Below are positions 1 to 12,329 of a stretch of 64,000 nt of DNA, one piece after another. The position numbers and the translations under genes are program-made. Source of the stretch: Chrysaora quinquecirrha. Lineage: Eukaryota; Cnidaria; Scyphozoa; Semaeostomeae; Pelagiidae. The notes beneath the pieces were generated by a model. The model was not told the origin of the DNA and made no database searches. It saw only the letters and a list, made by a program, of their open reading frames with translations. Each line of letters begins with the position of its first letter. Position 1 is the stretch's first letter. The stretch covers positions 6,388,468 through 6,452,467 of the forward strand of contig JACTAT010000032.1 in the NCBI GenBank assembly GCA_014526335.1. Reading direction: 5' to 3'.

Positions 1-2468
1 GTCTTGTTTTATCTAGTTTGTTGTTTTCTTCTACGTAATAATACCTTGCGATTAGATATATGCATTTTTCGTGGACTCTACTGTACAGCATTGATTTACT
101 TTGGATCTTTGGTAGTCTGGGCATGAATTTCCATAGTGTTGGTATAGAAAACCGCTGTTCATTGCCCACTTCGTCATCCAAAGAGCAAACGCATAATCGA
201 ACATCCACGCCTTTGTCTGCGCACTTCGAATATGGACCATATCTTGACAGACGATCAAAACTAAGTAACTTGATGTAATTTCTAAGTACTCCAGGTTTGA
301 TAACTGATTGAATTTCAACATGGAAAATCTCTTCTTTTTGATCAATACCTTTTCCTGCTTCAACTATAAAATCGAAAACTGTTATAAGATTATCACCATG
401 ATTTCTCTCTCTGACATTTCTGAAATAAATCGGAACGAGATGGTTACATTTCTGTGGGCCCATCAATTCGCTTTTATTTCTCGATTTATCAAAATACAAT
501 CGTCGTTGATCTTGTATTTTATTGTTCAAAATTCCAACTCCAAATTCTAAAACAGATACTTGGTTGGTGCCATTTGCAGCTTCGCTATCCCATCCTTCAC
601 ATACGCAAAGGTTAGGCAATCGAATTTCCACATCATGACATGTTCTCTTTTTGATATCAAACCCAAAGCTCCTCTATTATCAGCAGGCATTGTTCCGTAC
701 AGAGACAAATGCGCAATCGACTTCAACGCATAATGAATATCAATCATTGTCAACAAACGATTTTGATTGGCTCTTAGTGTTTCCATGACGCCAGCTCCTA
801 AGATCTTCGCTACTCCATCAGGGATAACCATGAACAATGAAGGATGGTACATCTCATAGCGTCCTTCAAGAATTTTCCGAACATATGGGGTGTATGTATT
901 ACCATGATCCGCCATTAATACTGTGATTGTGTTTTCTGATTCTGACATCCTCCTCACGTGACTCGCCATGCCTTTATTGAGTGTCTGAGTTCTTAAACCA
1001 TGCCAATCGTGAGCTGTGTTCAATGCAGTGTAGCTTATAGTTGGAGCAATTGTGTTTTCATGGAACATGGCAGAATATTCCAGAATATAATCATGTTGGA
1101 ATTTGTTACTATAGCAAAGTTGGTTGTCTTTTGATTCGCTGAAAGGGTTTCTTAGACCATTATGTTTCAAGATCTCACAACTTGCCACTGATAAGCCTGA
1201 AAGAGATAGTATAAGCACAAATCAACCAAGGAATCAAGCAATCAAGTAATCAATTACACAGTCAACTAATCACACATCTATAGCAATCAGTTTTCAAAGT
1301 AAATACAAATCCGATGGAATTCAAACAAACGTGCAATCATTCAATCAATCCATCCAATCACCAAATCAATGAATCAAACAATCAATATATCAATGAAGCA
1401 AGAGATCAGTGAATCAAACAATAAATGAATCAAACAAATCAAGCATCTTACCAGTATCATCAATATTTGAGACATTGATCAATGCATGGAATTGTTTCCA
1501 ACTTCTAGGAACTCCAAGTTCTTTTCTCAATCCCCAAACATAACTCCAACAAAGATCATCATGATATAATGTTTCATATCCTGCTTTTTTAAACATTCCA
1601 AAAAGCACATCAATCCCAACTGGTGCTACTTCTTTTCTTGATCACTAATGGACTCAGGAAGCAGTTCTCCAGAAAACAAAGCATGTGAATTCTGGGTAGT
1701 GTGTCCATCCACTGATTGAAATAATGAAAAATCCAGGATTTCAGCTCGTGAATTTTCATTTCTGTTTTGATGATCGAATTCTTTTATCACAAGTGGAAGC
1801 GATCGATAGAAATGCGCACGTGAGATCGAATCAAGTAAAACGACATTCACGTTTATTTTTTCACGTTTTCTTCGCTTTTGTCCTGCCAGCTTTGAGCTGG
1901 GCACCCATGATAGCAGTTGATGTGGCAAATCAGCACCAATACACTTAATAAATACAAATTTAAAACCATCCATAGTCGCTCTGTCGATTATTTTCTGGAT
2001 GCCACTCTTCAATTCACGTTGATTTTCGAAGCTGCCTTTTACACCAATGAGTCCCGTTTCTCTGTCAACTGCATAAACATTCAGGCGTTCGCACATATTG
2101 GGAAACGTGCAGCTGAATTTATTATCCGAGTCGATTGAGCAGTATTCCATCGAAAAACCATTTGCACAATCTAGTAAAGTTTTATTAAAAGGGTACAATT
2201 CATCCGCAAATTTACAGGCTTCTTGAGTTGGTTTGTGAGGTTGACAAGAAATTTTCTCATTTGATGAGATTTTGCTCTGGTGTTTCTTAATGATGTCGTT
2301 TTTAGGACAAACATCTTTTTTATTTTCTGCCATTGAAGTTCCTTTGATTTTCGATTTTCCAGGTAATGATGGTAATAATTTCCCTTCCACTGATTTCGTT
2401 ACTTTATTCCTCCGTTTCTTCAAAACTAATAAATCATCATCCACATTTTGTGTCGTGATTTTTTGCAT
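1..2468 (-). CDS. DUF229 family protein, 3' part of gene, with two frame breaks
   Basis: The protein resembles the DUF229 family, animal proteins with an alkaline-phosphatase-like fold that are usually secreted or membrane-anchored; their substrate is unknown. The upstream exon (2468-1452) carries the family signature NVVLLDSISRAHFYRSLP, then HTTQNSHALFSGELLP and GYETLYHDD. It ends at an ACTG|GTAAG donor. The next exon starts at 1196 after a TCTCTTTCAG acceptor, carries the metal-site-like ADHGNTYTPYV, and runs open to the window edge through a Cys-rich C-terminal part (LCVCEGW, YGPYSKCADKG). The frame breaks once near 1628 (in an A/G run) and again near 650, where good family sequence continues in another frame. 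This could be assembly error or a young pseudogene. The start at 2468 is provisional because no signal peptide or first exon is visible; longer upstream reading runs into a MITE. The family call is firm; gene integrity is not. Confidence 0.8.
1197..1451 (-). other. Intron of the DUF229 gene with low-complexity CAAT/ATCA sequence
   Basis: Between the donor at 1451 and the acceptor at 1197, the plus strand is mostly repeated short blocks such as AATCAA and CAATCA without a fixed period. No gene or element is seen in it. Confidence 0.6.
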
Positions 2469-2480
2469 TTTTCCACCTTC

Positions 2481-3252
2481 TAGAGTCCTTGCGCCCAAAG
2501 TGGCCACCTTTTCAAACATTAGTATTAATAAAACTCTAGAGAATTGCTCAAACCTCCACTCCCCATAGAAATACTTCTCATTTTATTGTTTATGTCTCGC
2601 CAGAATTTCAATGTGATATTTCAACTTATTTTCTCAAAACAACAATCCAAGCAAAGAACGATCAAAATGGCCTAAATCAGGAAATGCGCCCAAAGTGGCC
2701 ATTAGGTTTTTACTACGGTTTTTCTACTGTTGAGCGCCTCCGCAGCCAAGAAAGGAACGTGTTCGGAAAACAAACCAATGAAATCGCCAATGCGTTACAT
2801 AGGGTGGCCAGTTTGGGCGCAGTTCAAGAAATTGAGTGCCTTTCAAAAATGTTCACCCTGTTCAGTTCAGACGAAAAATAATTCAAAATTCTTTTCTCAT
2901 ATTTCAAGTCAGAGGTCAGGAGTGTCGTTCAAGATCTTTTAAAGTTTGTTTACAGTTAAGATATGGAAATAGGAGACTGAAAGGAAACATTACTTTGAAA
3001 AACAAACGATAAAATGGAGGAATACTCGCACTTGAAACAAAAGTAGGCCATGCATGATTCTTTTTTTATCGGATTATTTACGCTCTAAAAAACGAAAAAC
3101 ATTCATAAAATTAAGGAACTGGCATCAGCAAACATTTTGGTGGGTTTTAGGAGGAAATAACAAGATTCAAACATTTTGTTTTTATAAATTTCTGCAGACC
3201 AGTGGATTTTCTCAAATTGTGAAAGGTGGCCACTTTGGGCGCAAGGACTCTA
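2481..3252. mobile_element. MITE of Tc1/mariner type, 768 bp, with TA target duplication
   Basis: Near-perfect terminal inverted repeats of about 28 bp begin GAGTCCTTGCGCCCAAAG at 2483 and end with the complement at 3250. Each end is flanked by TA (2481-2482 and 3251-3252). Degenerate echoes of the terminus lie inside (2689-2708 and around 2802). No transposase-like reading frame is present, so it is non-autonomous. TA duplications and short TIRs are typical of the Tc1/mariner superfamily; the superfamily assignment is inferred from ends alone. The left end lies only 14 bp upstream of the first usable Met codon of the DUF229 exon. Confidence 0.8.
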
Positions 3253-3421
3253 GTACAAAAGGAAAGTAGGAGGGAGATTTGAAAGGCAGCAAGAAATGAA
3301 ATAAAACTACTGTACAGCTATACTATTCTATCATTAAAAAAATCAAAAACTATATTTTGTTACACATGTTATATACAGTACATCAAGTTTTATATTAAAT
3401 TCATATTCATTAATTAGTATT

Positions 3422-6006
3422 TTAAGTAAATTGCACTCTTTCTTCTCCTTCTCTTACTAAAATAACTAAAGAGTCCATTGCAACCGTTCCACTGATGACG
3501 TCATTCCGCGAGTCATTACTTTCACCGCCGGCATGGTTATTCTGCCGCAGCGGTAGCCTGCATCTTTTGTGTTTCGCGCGGTGCAATCCTGCGCCTGACT
3601 GTATAAGCGAAGAAGCCAGGCCAAGCCCTAATATTTGAAATAAATCGAGAAGTAAGGATAGTCCAAGATGGCGATTGAAAAACTTTGTATCAATTTTGAT
3701 GTCGTCATTTCCAGTCGTGCTTATTATCCCCGTGTAATAGTAAAGACAATCCAGAAACGTCCACTGATCATCTCCGTTTGCCTTGAGTAAAATTGATGGT
3801 GTTATAGTACATATGATAATGAGAACTGCGTTGTAAAATGCAACTTTGTGTCTAATGTTTCTGGGTTCAGTTCTATTGAAAAAATGTGCTTCAACTTTTC
3901 GTATAGTTCTCCGCGTCGCCAATCTTATTATTCGGCCAAAATGAATATAACACAAAACTGCGAATGGAACTCCAATTATTAAATAAGCAGTAAAAAAGCC
4001 TTTACCCACTTGTGATTTGACATGAAGGTCTGGATAGCCTATGAAAGAAAAGACAATGTTTTTTATTTCATTATTTATTCATTAATAAAATAATACATTA
4101 TTGATATTTCGTGTTGTTTATTATGCTCCTATAAATATTCGGCATAAAATTTACCAAAGTAGCATTTTACTGGCTATTACAACCCGAATTGTACAAAAAT
4201 TACAAAAAAAGTGTTCTCAATGTCCCGAAGACTTCTTGGATTTTGCGGCAAGATGTGTGAAATTCGTAGGTGCCATTCGTCCATCCGAATTTTTATCAGA
4301 TATTCATTCATATAGAGTGCAGATTGCTAATTCTTGCTTGATTATAAATGATTCCCAAAAACAAATGGATTTTCGGAGATTTGTGGTTATTGCTTAAAAT
4401 GCAACGTTGTTTAATAGCGTTAGAATGTGCAGGAGATTAAGGTGTCTTTCTAAAGCTACTCTAGTCCTACTGTATCGAGCTTCTAGAATAGAAGTCTAAA
4501 GGATTCCTTTTGACCTTATAAATTTATAGCACCAGCAGCCTTATTTAGTTACCAGAAACGAATTGCAGTTTTCAATCAAATTTTTCGTTCTTTTTACAGC
4601 TTAGCATTTTTACAGCTTAGCATTTCCAAAAGTAAATAAACAAGTAAACATGTTTAGTAACCATTGTTTACAGATATGATGAATCGATTTATTTCCTAGC
4701 GTACTGTATTTGCGTTTATCCTTTTACGTAACAACGACGTACATGCTGAATGTATATAGAACTTAATTTGAACCGCCAGAAACTTTGCGCGGAAATCTCT
4801 TCGCCCTTCTAGCTCTTTTCCAGGAATATTCCATAAAGGACTTAAGATGCTTTATTAACCAGAAACACCCTAAAATCACAATGCCGTTGTTGGGAAAACT
4901 AGTAGCTACAGTATACTACGGCAAGCAAGAGGCACTGGTTAATGTTGAAAATGGAAAAGATTAGCTTATAGGCCAGTTGTTTACAAACATGGTAGAAGCG
5001 GCGAAGCATTGTCGTTGTGGTTGTTGCGATGCGCAAGCAATCAGCTTGCATCGTGACCACAGCATCGCAACACATTCAATGCTTTTGTTGCATTAAATAA
5101 CTAATGCATTGATAATCCAAATAAGATCCTTTGAACCGCAAAATCTCCGCATAAGTTCCAAGCTACTGTAGTCCCTTAGTTCTCAAAGCGTTTCCGCAAT
5201 ATTCATCCTATACCATGAATAGCTTGTTCTTAAAATGATCATAGTTGATTCATAATCAGAATTACACACAATTGAATTGGCTTGTTTCTCCTTCAAATTT
5301 CAAATGCATAAAGACACCTCTCTGCACTGTAAAGTCAAAGGCTTATGACCTAAAAGGTTGGTCTAGGTCAAGAGCCAACCAATGCTGTCCCAGTGCACTC
5401 GTATTCGCCTCTATGAGAAATTTTAACTTGGCTAAGCTTTTCATATTGTCCTCGCTCTTAGCCTGGCAATATCTAATAAAACGATAAAAGAATAAAGAAA
5501 AGGGGCTCATGTTCCCCTTGTAAAAATGTTACAAAAGTTTCTTATAAAATCGCTTGCAGACAACATGTGTCTCTTTAACTCGCTGATAGTTAGTTATAGT
5601 TTAATGATGATGATTATGATGACTTACCAATGGTTGTGAGAGATGCGTAAACAAACTTGATCCATTTTCGTATATTTTGCCATTCCCAGGAACATTTCTC
5701 ATTTAATCTTTGAGTAATAATTTCTTCTTTATCTAACATCTTGTGACATTGACTCACAAAAACTTTATCTTGTAAAGAACCAACAACTTCACTAGTATTC
5801 AAATTGCTAATCATCTGCCCAGCGAGTTTTATACAAAATGATGTGATATTCCCTGTGTACGCCTTTCGCTTTTGCACTGATTTAATTTGATCGTTTTTGC
5901 ATTCTTCTAAAAAGAACATAAGCAGACCTCCAGCAAAGACATACACTGATAAGACAAGGGAATATTTAACAAATGGTATCCAATGATACTCTAATCTGTT
6001 TGCCAT
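3422..6006 (-). CDS. Two-pore-domain potassium channel-like protein (K2P), copy 1
   Basis: Two exons (6006-5628 and 4038-3422) join to 331 residues without a frame break. The order fits a K2P subunit: TM1 near residues 10-33 (SLVLSVYVFAGGLLMFFLE), an extracellular cap, pore loop 1 (YASLTTIG, then YPDLH), TM2 (FFTAYLIIGVPFAVLCYIHF), TM3 (VAFYNAVLIIICTITPSIL), pore loop 2 (LYYYTGIISTTGNDDI), TM4 (LGLSLLLDLFQILGLGLASS) and a short cytoplasmic tail. The donor ATTG|GTAAGT and acceptor TTTCATAG|GC split the first filter glycine, a position used by many K2P genes. Filter 1 reads TIGYP rather than TIGYG, and filter 2 reads TTGND rather than TIGFG, so potassium selectivity cannot be assumed. It lies upstream of no obvious operon-like partner but is followed on the same strand by a paralogue at 8152-10328. 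The start is the first Met before TM1. Confidence 0.82.
4039..5627 (-). other. Single intron of K2P copy 1
   Basis: This 1.6-kb intron interrupts the first pore loop. I see no exon or transposon with clear ends. It contains a complex inverted repeat at 5016-5071 and low-complexity AT-rich sequence. Confidence 0.6.
5016..5071. repeat. Multi-segment inverted repeat (possible cruciform)
   Basis: TGTGGT (5016), GTTGCGATGC (5023-5032) and GCAAGC (5033-5038) are matched by GCTTGC (5044-5049), ACCACA (5056-5061) and GCATCGCAAC (5062-5071). The pairs cannot all form one simple hairpin, which suggests an old foldback end or a rearranged palindrome inside the intron. Confidence 0.5.
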
Positions 6007-8151
6007 AATTATTAGTCTGTGATGCCTCCGAGGTTTGGCGATGCTCTAAACATGTTTACGCCGCATGCTGCAAATCATAATCCCCTTCGCTTTAGCATTG
6101 ACTCATACGACGAAAGCACCTTGTTCGCCTTTACAGTATATAATCTTCAAAAATGAATGAAATTTCCTTCTTTTTCTACCACTGATAACAAAACTCAAAC
6201 TTTCGACATCTGCATACTTTAACCCATAAACAAACTAGAGTGAAACGCCTCTAATAATCTTTCGTCTGTATAGTGTCATCGACAATATAGAAAATCACAA
6301 GCTATAGAGTTTGTTTCTTATCTTCGTCTATCAGTAATTTTATATTTCGCAAGACAATTCTATCTTTCTAAACCTGTTTTACTTGATTTCCCCATTGAAG
6401 AAAAATACTTTATTTTATCGGTCTTTACTTTATGCAGAGACGGGGGGTCACTTTTATACAGCAGGTGATAAATGCAATAAATAATAAAAACGTATACACG
6501 ATGAACGCTCGGTTTAATGTTATCTTCTTAAACAATATTCTTAACTTTGATGTTGATTTATGTTCTAGATTAAGAGTTCAAAACAGCTGCTACATAGCTA
6601 AAGGTCCAATCTTATTAATGATGATGTAAAAGCAGTTATTCATGCGCAGTATCTGAAAGATGATTAACAGAACACGACCTTTTACAAGACGATATTAAAG
6701 ATTATGTGGAATGACCCTTAGAACTAAGCATACAAATCCCATTTTACTATTAGCGATCTGAGTTGTCTTTGCTCTTTTGAAGCAAATATCCTACACAAAC
6801 AAATAGAGTAATCTTAATTTCTAATGTTGTAGTGTCGATGCTTTCTTGACTTAGATTAGAGGGAACGTTTAGTCACGAACTCGGTGAACATATTGTTCTT
6901 TGCAACATAGCTCATAGATCAAGAGTTCTTTCATCGCGCCTGCGTAAGCGCCTGGTCATTGCTGAGTCTTCTCCATACAAGCCATTAGCAAACTTGGTCG
7001 CCTGCCCCGCAAAGTCCAGAAAAGTGTTCAACCTTCCTCCAGACAAAAATACCCCTAGCCTAAACCTTCCTCACTTAACAATGAAATATACGCGTGTTTT
7101 TGGTGTGACAAAATATTTTCTGTTGTTCTAATGGACCTTTCTCCGGTCAATGACCGTGTGGCCGTAACTTTTTCCTGACTTTGCTGCCCCTTTTCCTTCA
7201 AGAGGGGCCTTCTTTCAATGCACTGTGTGCCCGGTAAGGACCAAAAAGCGGAAATCTTTAGCGTTTGGCTTGAAAGCTAGGCTTACAGAGAGGCAAAGAT
7301 CAGATAACTAATACATAACTAACAGAAATATGAAGCGTATCTTAGGATGGAGAAACTGGTACCGACCCCCGAGAGATTTATTTCAGTAAAGTTGGTGATA
7401 GCAAATGAAACAAAGCACCAGTGGAATGAAATGACATGCGCGATTTAGATAGACGGGTGGCGTAATTCGTATTTAGGGATTCCAGCGACAGACGCTACCA
7501 AGTTCAGCCAAGTTCACCTCTATTAATTTGATTCACATGCGCCGTCCTTATTGAGAAATAATTAATGAATAAATGAATGATAAAACTATTGCATAAATTC
7601 GCTTCTATTATTTTCATTTTATGATTTATCAATCGATTAATTCATGTCAGATTTGTTAACAATCTTATCCTTGTAGACCATTCTGTTTTCTGCTTACATC
7701 TCATCTACGCACTTTGCCTCCTTGAAAGTCTATGTTCTTCATTGATAAACAACAAAAGTGAGCTAATTTCGGGGGTTGTGCATTTCCTATTTTGTATACT
7801 ACCCTAATATCTAAAGCCAAACAATCATCCTGTCTCGTTATACAACATCGGGCCGACTCTTGCGATGTCATTATTCTGAATTGATCAAACAACTTGCCGC
7901 CACGCCTGCGCAGGGGAAACTTTGTGTAGTTTTAGCGGAGGGGTCACTCCTCCTCCAAGTGGTTACACGAAATGAACTGCGAGGGCGCAAAGCGGAGCTC
8001 TACGGATTGATTTTAGCAAAGAGCTTCGGATAGCCTCGATGCCGTGTAACCGAAACCTCTGTTTGGAAGTGAAAGCAATCTAGCATCGTGTAACTCAAAT
8101 TAAATTTCATTCAGCGTATATAGACATCTGCATCGATTGGGGTCGAACGAC
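6007..8151. other. Intergenic stretch between the two K2P genes, nothing recognised
   Basis: About 2.1 kb separate the 5' end of K2P copy 1 from the 3' end of copy 2. Short open frames exist on both strands but none has a family motif, convincing splice sites or biased composition. No tandem repeat or inverted termini were found. Confidence 0.5.
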
Positions 8152-10328
8152 TTACAAGTGAGATTTTAGTGGTTTAATCTGCAGGTAAACCTCGGGATTC
8201 TGCGTTCTAAACGCATTTCTGATAGTTGCTGCCGCGGGGCATATCGCTTTATGAACTCGTTGAACAATAGTGCAAAGAAGCCCGGAGACTAATATCATAT
8301 TTACTATCATCATGGTGTCGAGGCAAAGGATACGCCAACCTCCATTTGAGTAAAACTCATCATCTCTTATGACGTCAAGCTTTTGCCCAGTTGTTGTCAT
8401 GCCAGAAAGCCAAAAGAGGACACTGTCCGAATATGTCCACTGCGTCCGGTAGAACTGCAAGCTGGTGATTTTGGCCACAACGAGGTTGTAGGTAATGATA
8501 ACGAGGCTTTGGATGAACATGACTTTCAATGATATACTGTGAATCATCCGGGAACTTCTGTTGAGAAATTTGACTTCAAAACAGAGGATTGCATTCTCAA
8601 TCACGTGACTCATTCGTATTCCACATTGAATTAGAAATCTAACCGCAGGAAATATGCCAACCATGATGATTGATATAAAGAGAGCTTTTCCGCCAATAGA
8701 AATCGGGATCTGACCACCGCCTAAAAGAATTGAAAATGCAAGTTTTCTATTGTTTTAAGAAACAAAATAATAAAAGAATCTATTGTAATTTGCCAGAAAT
8801 CTTACTAGTGGGTTTCTTATAAAGTTTCTTTATTTCTTATAAAAAAACGTGTAGTTGTATTCAAGATCAAATAAGCAGTGTTACATATAAAACGAAATGC
8901 CTAAAATTATGATTATCAGTGAGAGATTTCCAAAGATTCAACAACCTGAATGGTGTTACTGGAATGCCATTAATTATCGCTGAAACCAACCGGACTGGTG
9001 TCTGATCAAAATTGCCTAGCAGTACCCCCTAGGTCCCCCTAGCTCTTTACTATACAATGGAACTCCCATCAACAGACACCTCTATAGACCGGACTACTAA
9101 ATCTATAGAACGGACATTTCAGCAGAACTGAGAAACACTTTCGTCCGAAAAATTCAAAGCAATCCTCCATATTGCGGACACCTGTCTGAAATAGATGATA
9201 ACACTGGTCGCAAAAGAGGTGTTCATTACTGTATATAGAGGGTCCACAGTAACACAAAAAGACATTTAATGAATCGTGAAGAACACAGTTAATAGATATA
9301 TGCAGAAATCAGCTAATAGCAATGCCCATTATGTTTAGAAATATAAATATTATACTTATAAGTCTGAACATGCCAGCTGCAATATACTGTAGTATTAATA
9401 TTTGATATGAGGAACAATCCTTTTGTCTCCATAAAACACATTTTCAGCTCACGGAGGTTTATAATCTGCTGAGTCGTCAGTTACCGGTTACCTCTTAGCA
9501 CTGCACTGCATAGAATATTTTCGTATGCTTTTCTTACACATTTTCGCTCGGGGGGGAGGGGTGCGGTAGGGTACTTAATATTTTTAGGGTATTGGGCACG
9601 TGCCGCTGCAAACTATGGGTACAGGCGTTTCGATTGTTGGGCATTGCGTGAAATTGTCGTAAAATCATTTATAAGTTCATTGTAAATGCAACAATAGCAC
9701 GCACACAAACATCTGACTCATAGTCCAATGCCTCTTACCCTCGAAGCCATATTTTGAGGAATATTTTTTTAAAAGCAGCAACATTAGATATGCGTTAATG
9801 CAACTGCCCCTATGCCTGTCCTAACCCCTGAGTATTGTATGTGTATTCCTAGCAAAGCCACTTGATGAATCCTCAAGATTTCGGCTTTCCCGTTATTGGT
9901 GTAAAATAAAATATGTTGCTTTTAGTGTTTGATAGGTTTGCAAAAGTCAAAACTATTTTTATTTCACTTACCAATAGTGAGAAGTGAAATTGTGACTGTA
10001 TGAAGCCATGGAAAATACGTTTTCGGATTGAAATTGCATTTTGTGTCCTTCTGTTTGCTGAAGTGAGCGCCATAAATCTTAGCAACAATGTCATCACAAT
10101 AATAATCTGATCCATTAAAATTCTTGTTCGATTTACTAAATGCTTTCTCTAGTGCTATGATGCAATCATTTTAACACTTTCAAATTGTTCTGTGTCTTTT
10201 GAGGGGACATCAAGATTATCAGTTGCGCATTCTTCGATGTAAAAGAGAAGTAAGGAAGAGAGTAGAACATACAAACTGAGGCATAATGCGAGAATGATGC
10301 ATGATTTCCCGGAATATAGATCCATCAT
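8152..10328 (-). CDS. Two-pore-domain potassium channel-like protein (K2P), copy 2, one frame break
   Basis: Two exons (10328-9972 and 8720-8152) give about 308 residues if one base is missing at an A run near 10170, after SVK and before NDCIIAL. TM1 (CIILALCLSLYVLLSSLLLF) is followed by a cap region, pore loop 1 (HTVTISLLTIG, then GGQIP), TM2 (ALFISIIMVGIFPAVRFLI), TM3 (VMFIQSLVIITYNLVV), pore loop 2 (VLFWLSGMTTTGQKLDVI) and TM4 (MMIVNMILVSGLLCTIV). The intron splits the filter-1 glycine at exactly the same place as in copy 1 (ATTG|GTAAGT and TTTTAG|GC), which supports tandem duplication. Filter 1 reads TIGGG; filter 2 reads TTGQK, so the canonical second GFG is absent. Because both ends and all four membrane segments survive, I favour a functional but atypical channel with an assembly indel, although a young pseudogene is possible. 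Confidence 0.75.
8833..8853 (+). repeat. Dispersed 20-24 bp motif, copy 1
   Basis: The motif TTCTTATAAAAAAACGTGTA recurs in very similar form at 18312-18335 and 36055-36078. It may be the terminus of an unrecognised transposon family. Here it lies in the intron of K2P copy 2. Confidence 0.4.
9053..9252. mobile_element. Remnant of a pogo/Tigger-type DNA transposon (non-autonomous)
   Basis: The left end reads TA then CAATGGAACTCCCATCAACA with ACACCTCTATAGACCGGAC following. The right end, read on the other strand, begins CTGTGGACCCTCTATATA and also leads to AACACCTC. Repeated CGGAC and GGACACC blocks inside are typical of invertebrate Tigger-like elements. The TIR match is imperfect and no transposase is present, so the call rests on general resemblance. 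It sits in the intron of K2P copy 2. Confidence 0.4.
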
Positions 10329-12194
10329 TGTAATCTTCTGATTGCTTATATCTTTACAAGCTATTAGCTGTTTATGTAGTTTAAGTTTTCAGATCGAGCG
10401 TCAAAGAAGATTCTCTCACCTCTGTAATTTCAAATGATTTCAGCTAGCTATAAACGTGTCCCTCTATTCTCAAGTATGAATTCAAAATCTCAAACCAATC
10501 TTGTGCTATCTGCTAGGTTTTATGAATACTGATCACCTCATATGATATTTTTAACTGTTGCGCGATTCAGGTGCAGCTGGTTTTGGAATTCACCACATAA
10601 TAACACCTTGTTTTTTGACCATATTGTTATCCTCCCTGCAATAGATATTGAAAAATCTAGCTGTCTGTGTTAAGAAAACACCAAAATGCAAAGTCAATAT
10701 GATATTGAGTAGCAACGTTTTCTTTCACAGGTAGGTCTCACCATATGAAAGACTTATGGTAATGTTATAAGACTGAGTTTTGAACTGTGTTTTCATGTTG
10801 AAAATGCTAATTTTTCACCTGCCCCTGAAAGCTTGAAAGAACAGTCTTCAACGTGAAACAATTCTCCGCCTTTCCGTCTTATATTCATCATTCCTTATTT
10901 ATGAAATCGTGAAAATCGCTGACCTTAATCCCTATGCTTTCCATCTTAGACATTATCTGGAAACCAAAAAGAAGAATAACTCTCAGAACTAAGCAAAAAC
11001 TAAAGACTAATCCAAATCCACAATTCATTTTTACACACAGTGAATTACGAATTTTCTGGTAAAAAGCATTAAGTAAGAATGTGGTTAGAAGATCTCTTAT
11101 TAAGATGTTGTTGACCTGTTTTCATCAAAAGAAACTTATTTGTCAATATTATATATGAATATATGAATATTAAAGGTTTTTAAACGGTCCATTAAGACCG
11201 GTCCATCAAGACCGTTTTCCACTTGAGCGTTTTCAAGCACGCAGGCGCACCTCAGAGATCTCAGCATAATTAAGACGATTTTTGCGTCAGTTTCCCGAGT
11301 CCTTTCCAGCTTCGATCCTAATCACCCCTTTCCTTATTCTGTATCCGTTGGTGTTGTTGTTGTTGCTTTTAGCTCAGCCCTCCGCATATCCACAGCGCTA
11401 TGTTGACGGTCTTACGGTACGAGACTGTGTTCTTTCAAGCCTCGGAACGGAAGTAAAGGAACGTTCATCTTTTCTTGCACCCGTGCTAAAAATGCGCAGA
11501 TAGAAAACGGCCGGGAGAACATAAAGCTTTAGCGCCGCATACACCTTAGTAAGCTCTTTTCATGAAGAGAGATTTTTACAGAAATCCCTTTGAAATCGCT
11601 GTTTATCAATGAAATTCCCGAACGAATATTTGAAGAAATAAGTGACTCTGATCCCATCTATAAAATTCATATAACTCAACGATTCATTTATGGTGTTGTG
11701 GGGGTGTTTTTGTCATTTTTGGGGTCTGGAAACGAATTTTCTGCTATTGGCACTTTATTTTCTTTTTTGCTTTAATTATTGAGGAGGGAAAAATTTTCAG
11801 CCTCGAATAAATTAATCCAGAATTTCAGCTTCACATTTTGCATGACAAAGCAATAGAAATTGGTAGATGATCTATACTACGCAGCAAAACCTAAAAACAA
11901 TAGCCTTAATATTTTTTCATGGAAAAGAATATGAAAAATGAGAGAAGGTGATCCGTTCATGATAAGTGATCCATTGCGCAAACCACTGCTTCACGGCGAC
12001 CGTTGCTCAACCCTTCGATTTTTCCGACGCCTACGTTGTAACGTTTCGAGGTACGCATCTGCTGAGTTAAGAGTGTACAGTTGAGAGAGTGTTTCCAACT
12101 TTTTCCAACTTGCACCGTTGCTCGGTTGCGCAGTTGCTTGTCTAAAACTAACCAAACTAACTGGATATCAATGAGCAATGCTTAAGTATAGCAT
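10329..12194. other. Intergenic stretch upstream of K2P copy 2, nothing recognised
   Basis: No family motif is seen on either strand. A short local duplication (GGTCCATTAAGACC / GGTCCATCAAGACC) lies near 11190-11215. The 5' regulatory sequence of K2P copy 2 should be here, but no element can be named. Confidence 0.5.
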
Positions 12195-12266
12195 GGTGAG
12201 ATAGCTCAGTCGGTACAGCGCCTGTCATCAAAACAGGAGGTCGCGAGTTCGAAGCACGCTCTCATT
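12195..12266 (+). tRNA. tRNA-like sequence, probably a pseudogene or SINE head
   Basis: A 72-nt cloverleaf can be drawn. The acceptor GGTGAGA pairs with TCTCATT (two G-U pairs). The A box TAGCTCAGTCGG and B box GTTCGAAGC are both good, and the anticodon stem CCTGT/ACAGG is perfect. The 7-nt loop CATCAAA would place TCA as anticodon but lacks the normal U33. The D stem (GCTC/CAGC) and T stem each have a mismatch. No 3' CCA or T-run terminator is close. The defects and the repeat tail that follows favour a tRNA-derived SINE or pseudogene over a working suppressor or selenocysteine tRNA. Confidence 0.5.
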
Positions 12267-12329
12267 ACAATTTTCCAAAATAAATCTCCATTGTCGAAAA
12301 TTCTACCAGAAATATATATATATAGAAAC

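Noticed and set aside
2684..2942. Small plus-strand frames
   Set aside because: They lie inside the MITE and have no transposase similarity.
12195..12266. A selenocysteine or suppressor tRNA
   Set aside because: The triplet TCA is present, but position 33 is not U, two stems are mismatched, and the length and arms are not those of tRNA-Sec.
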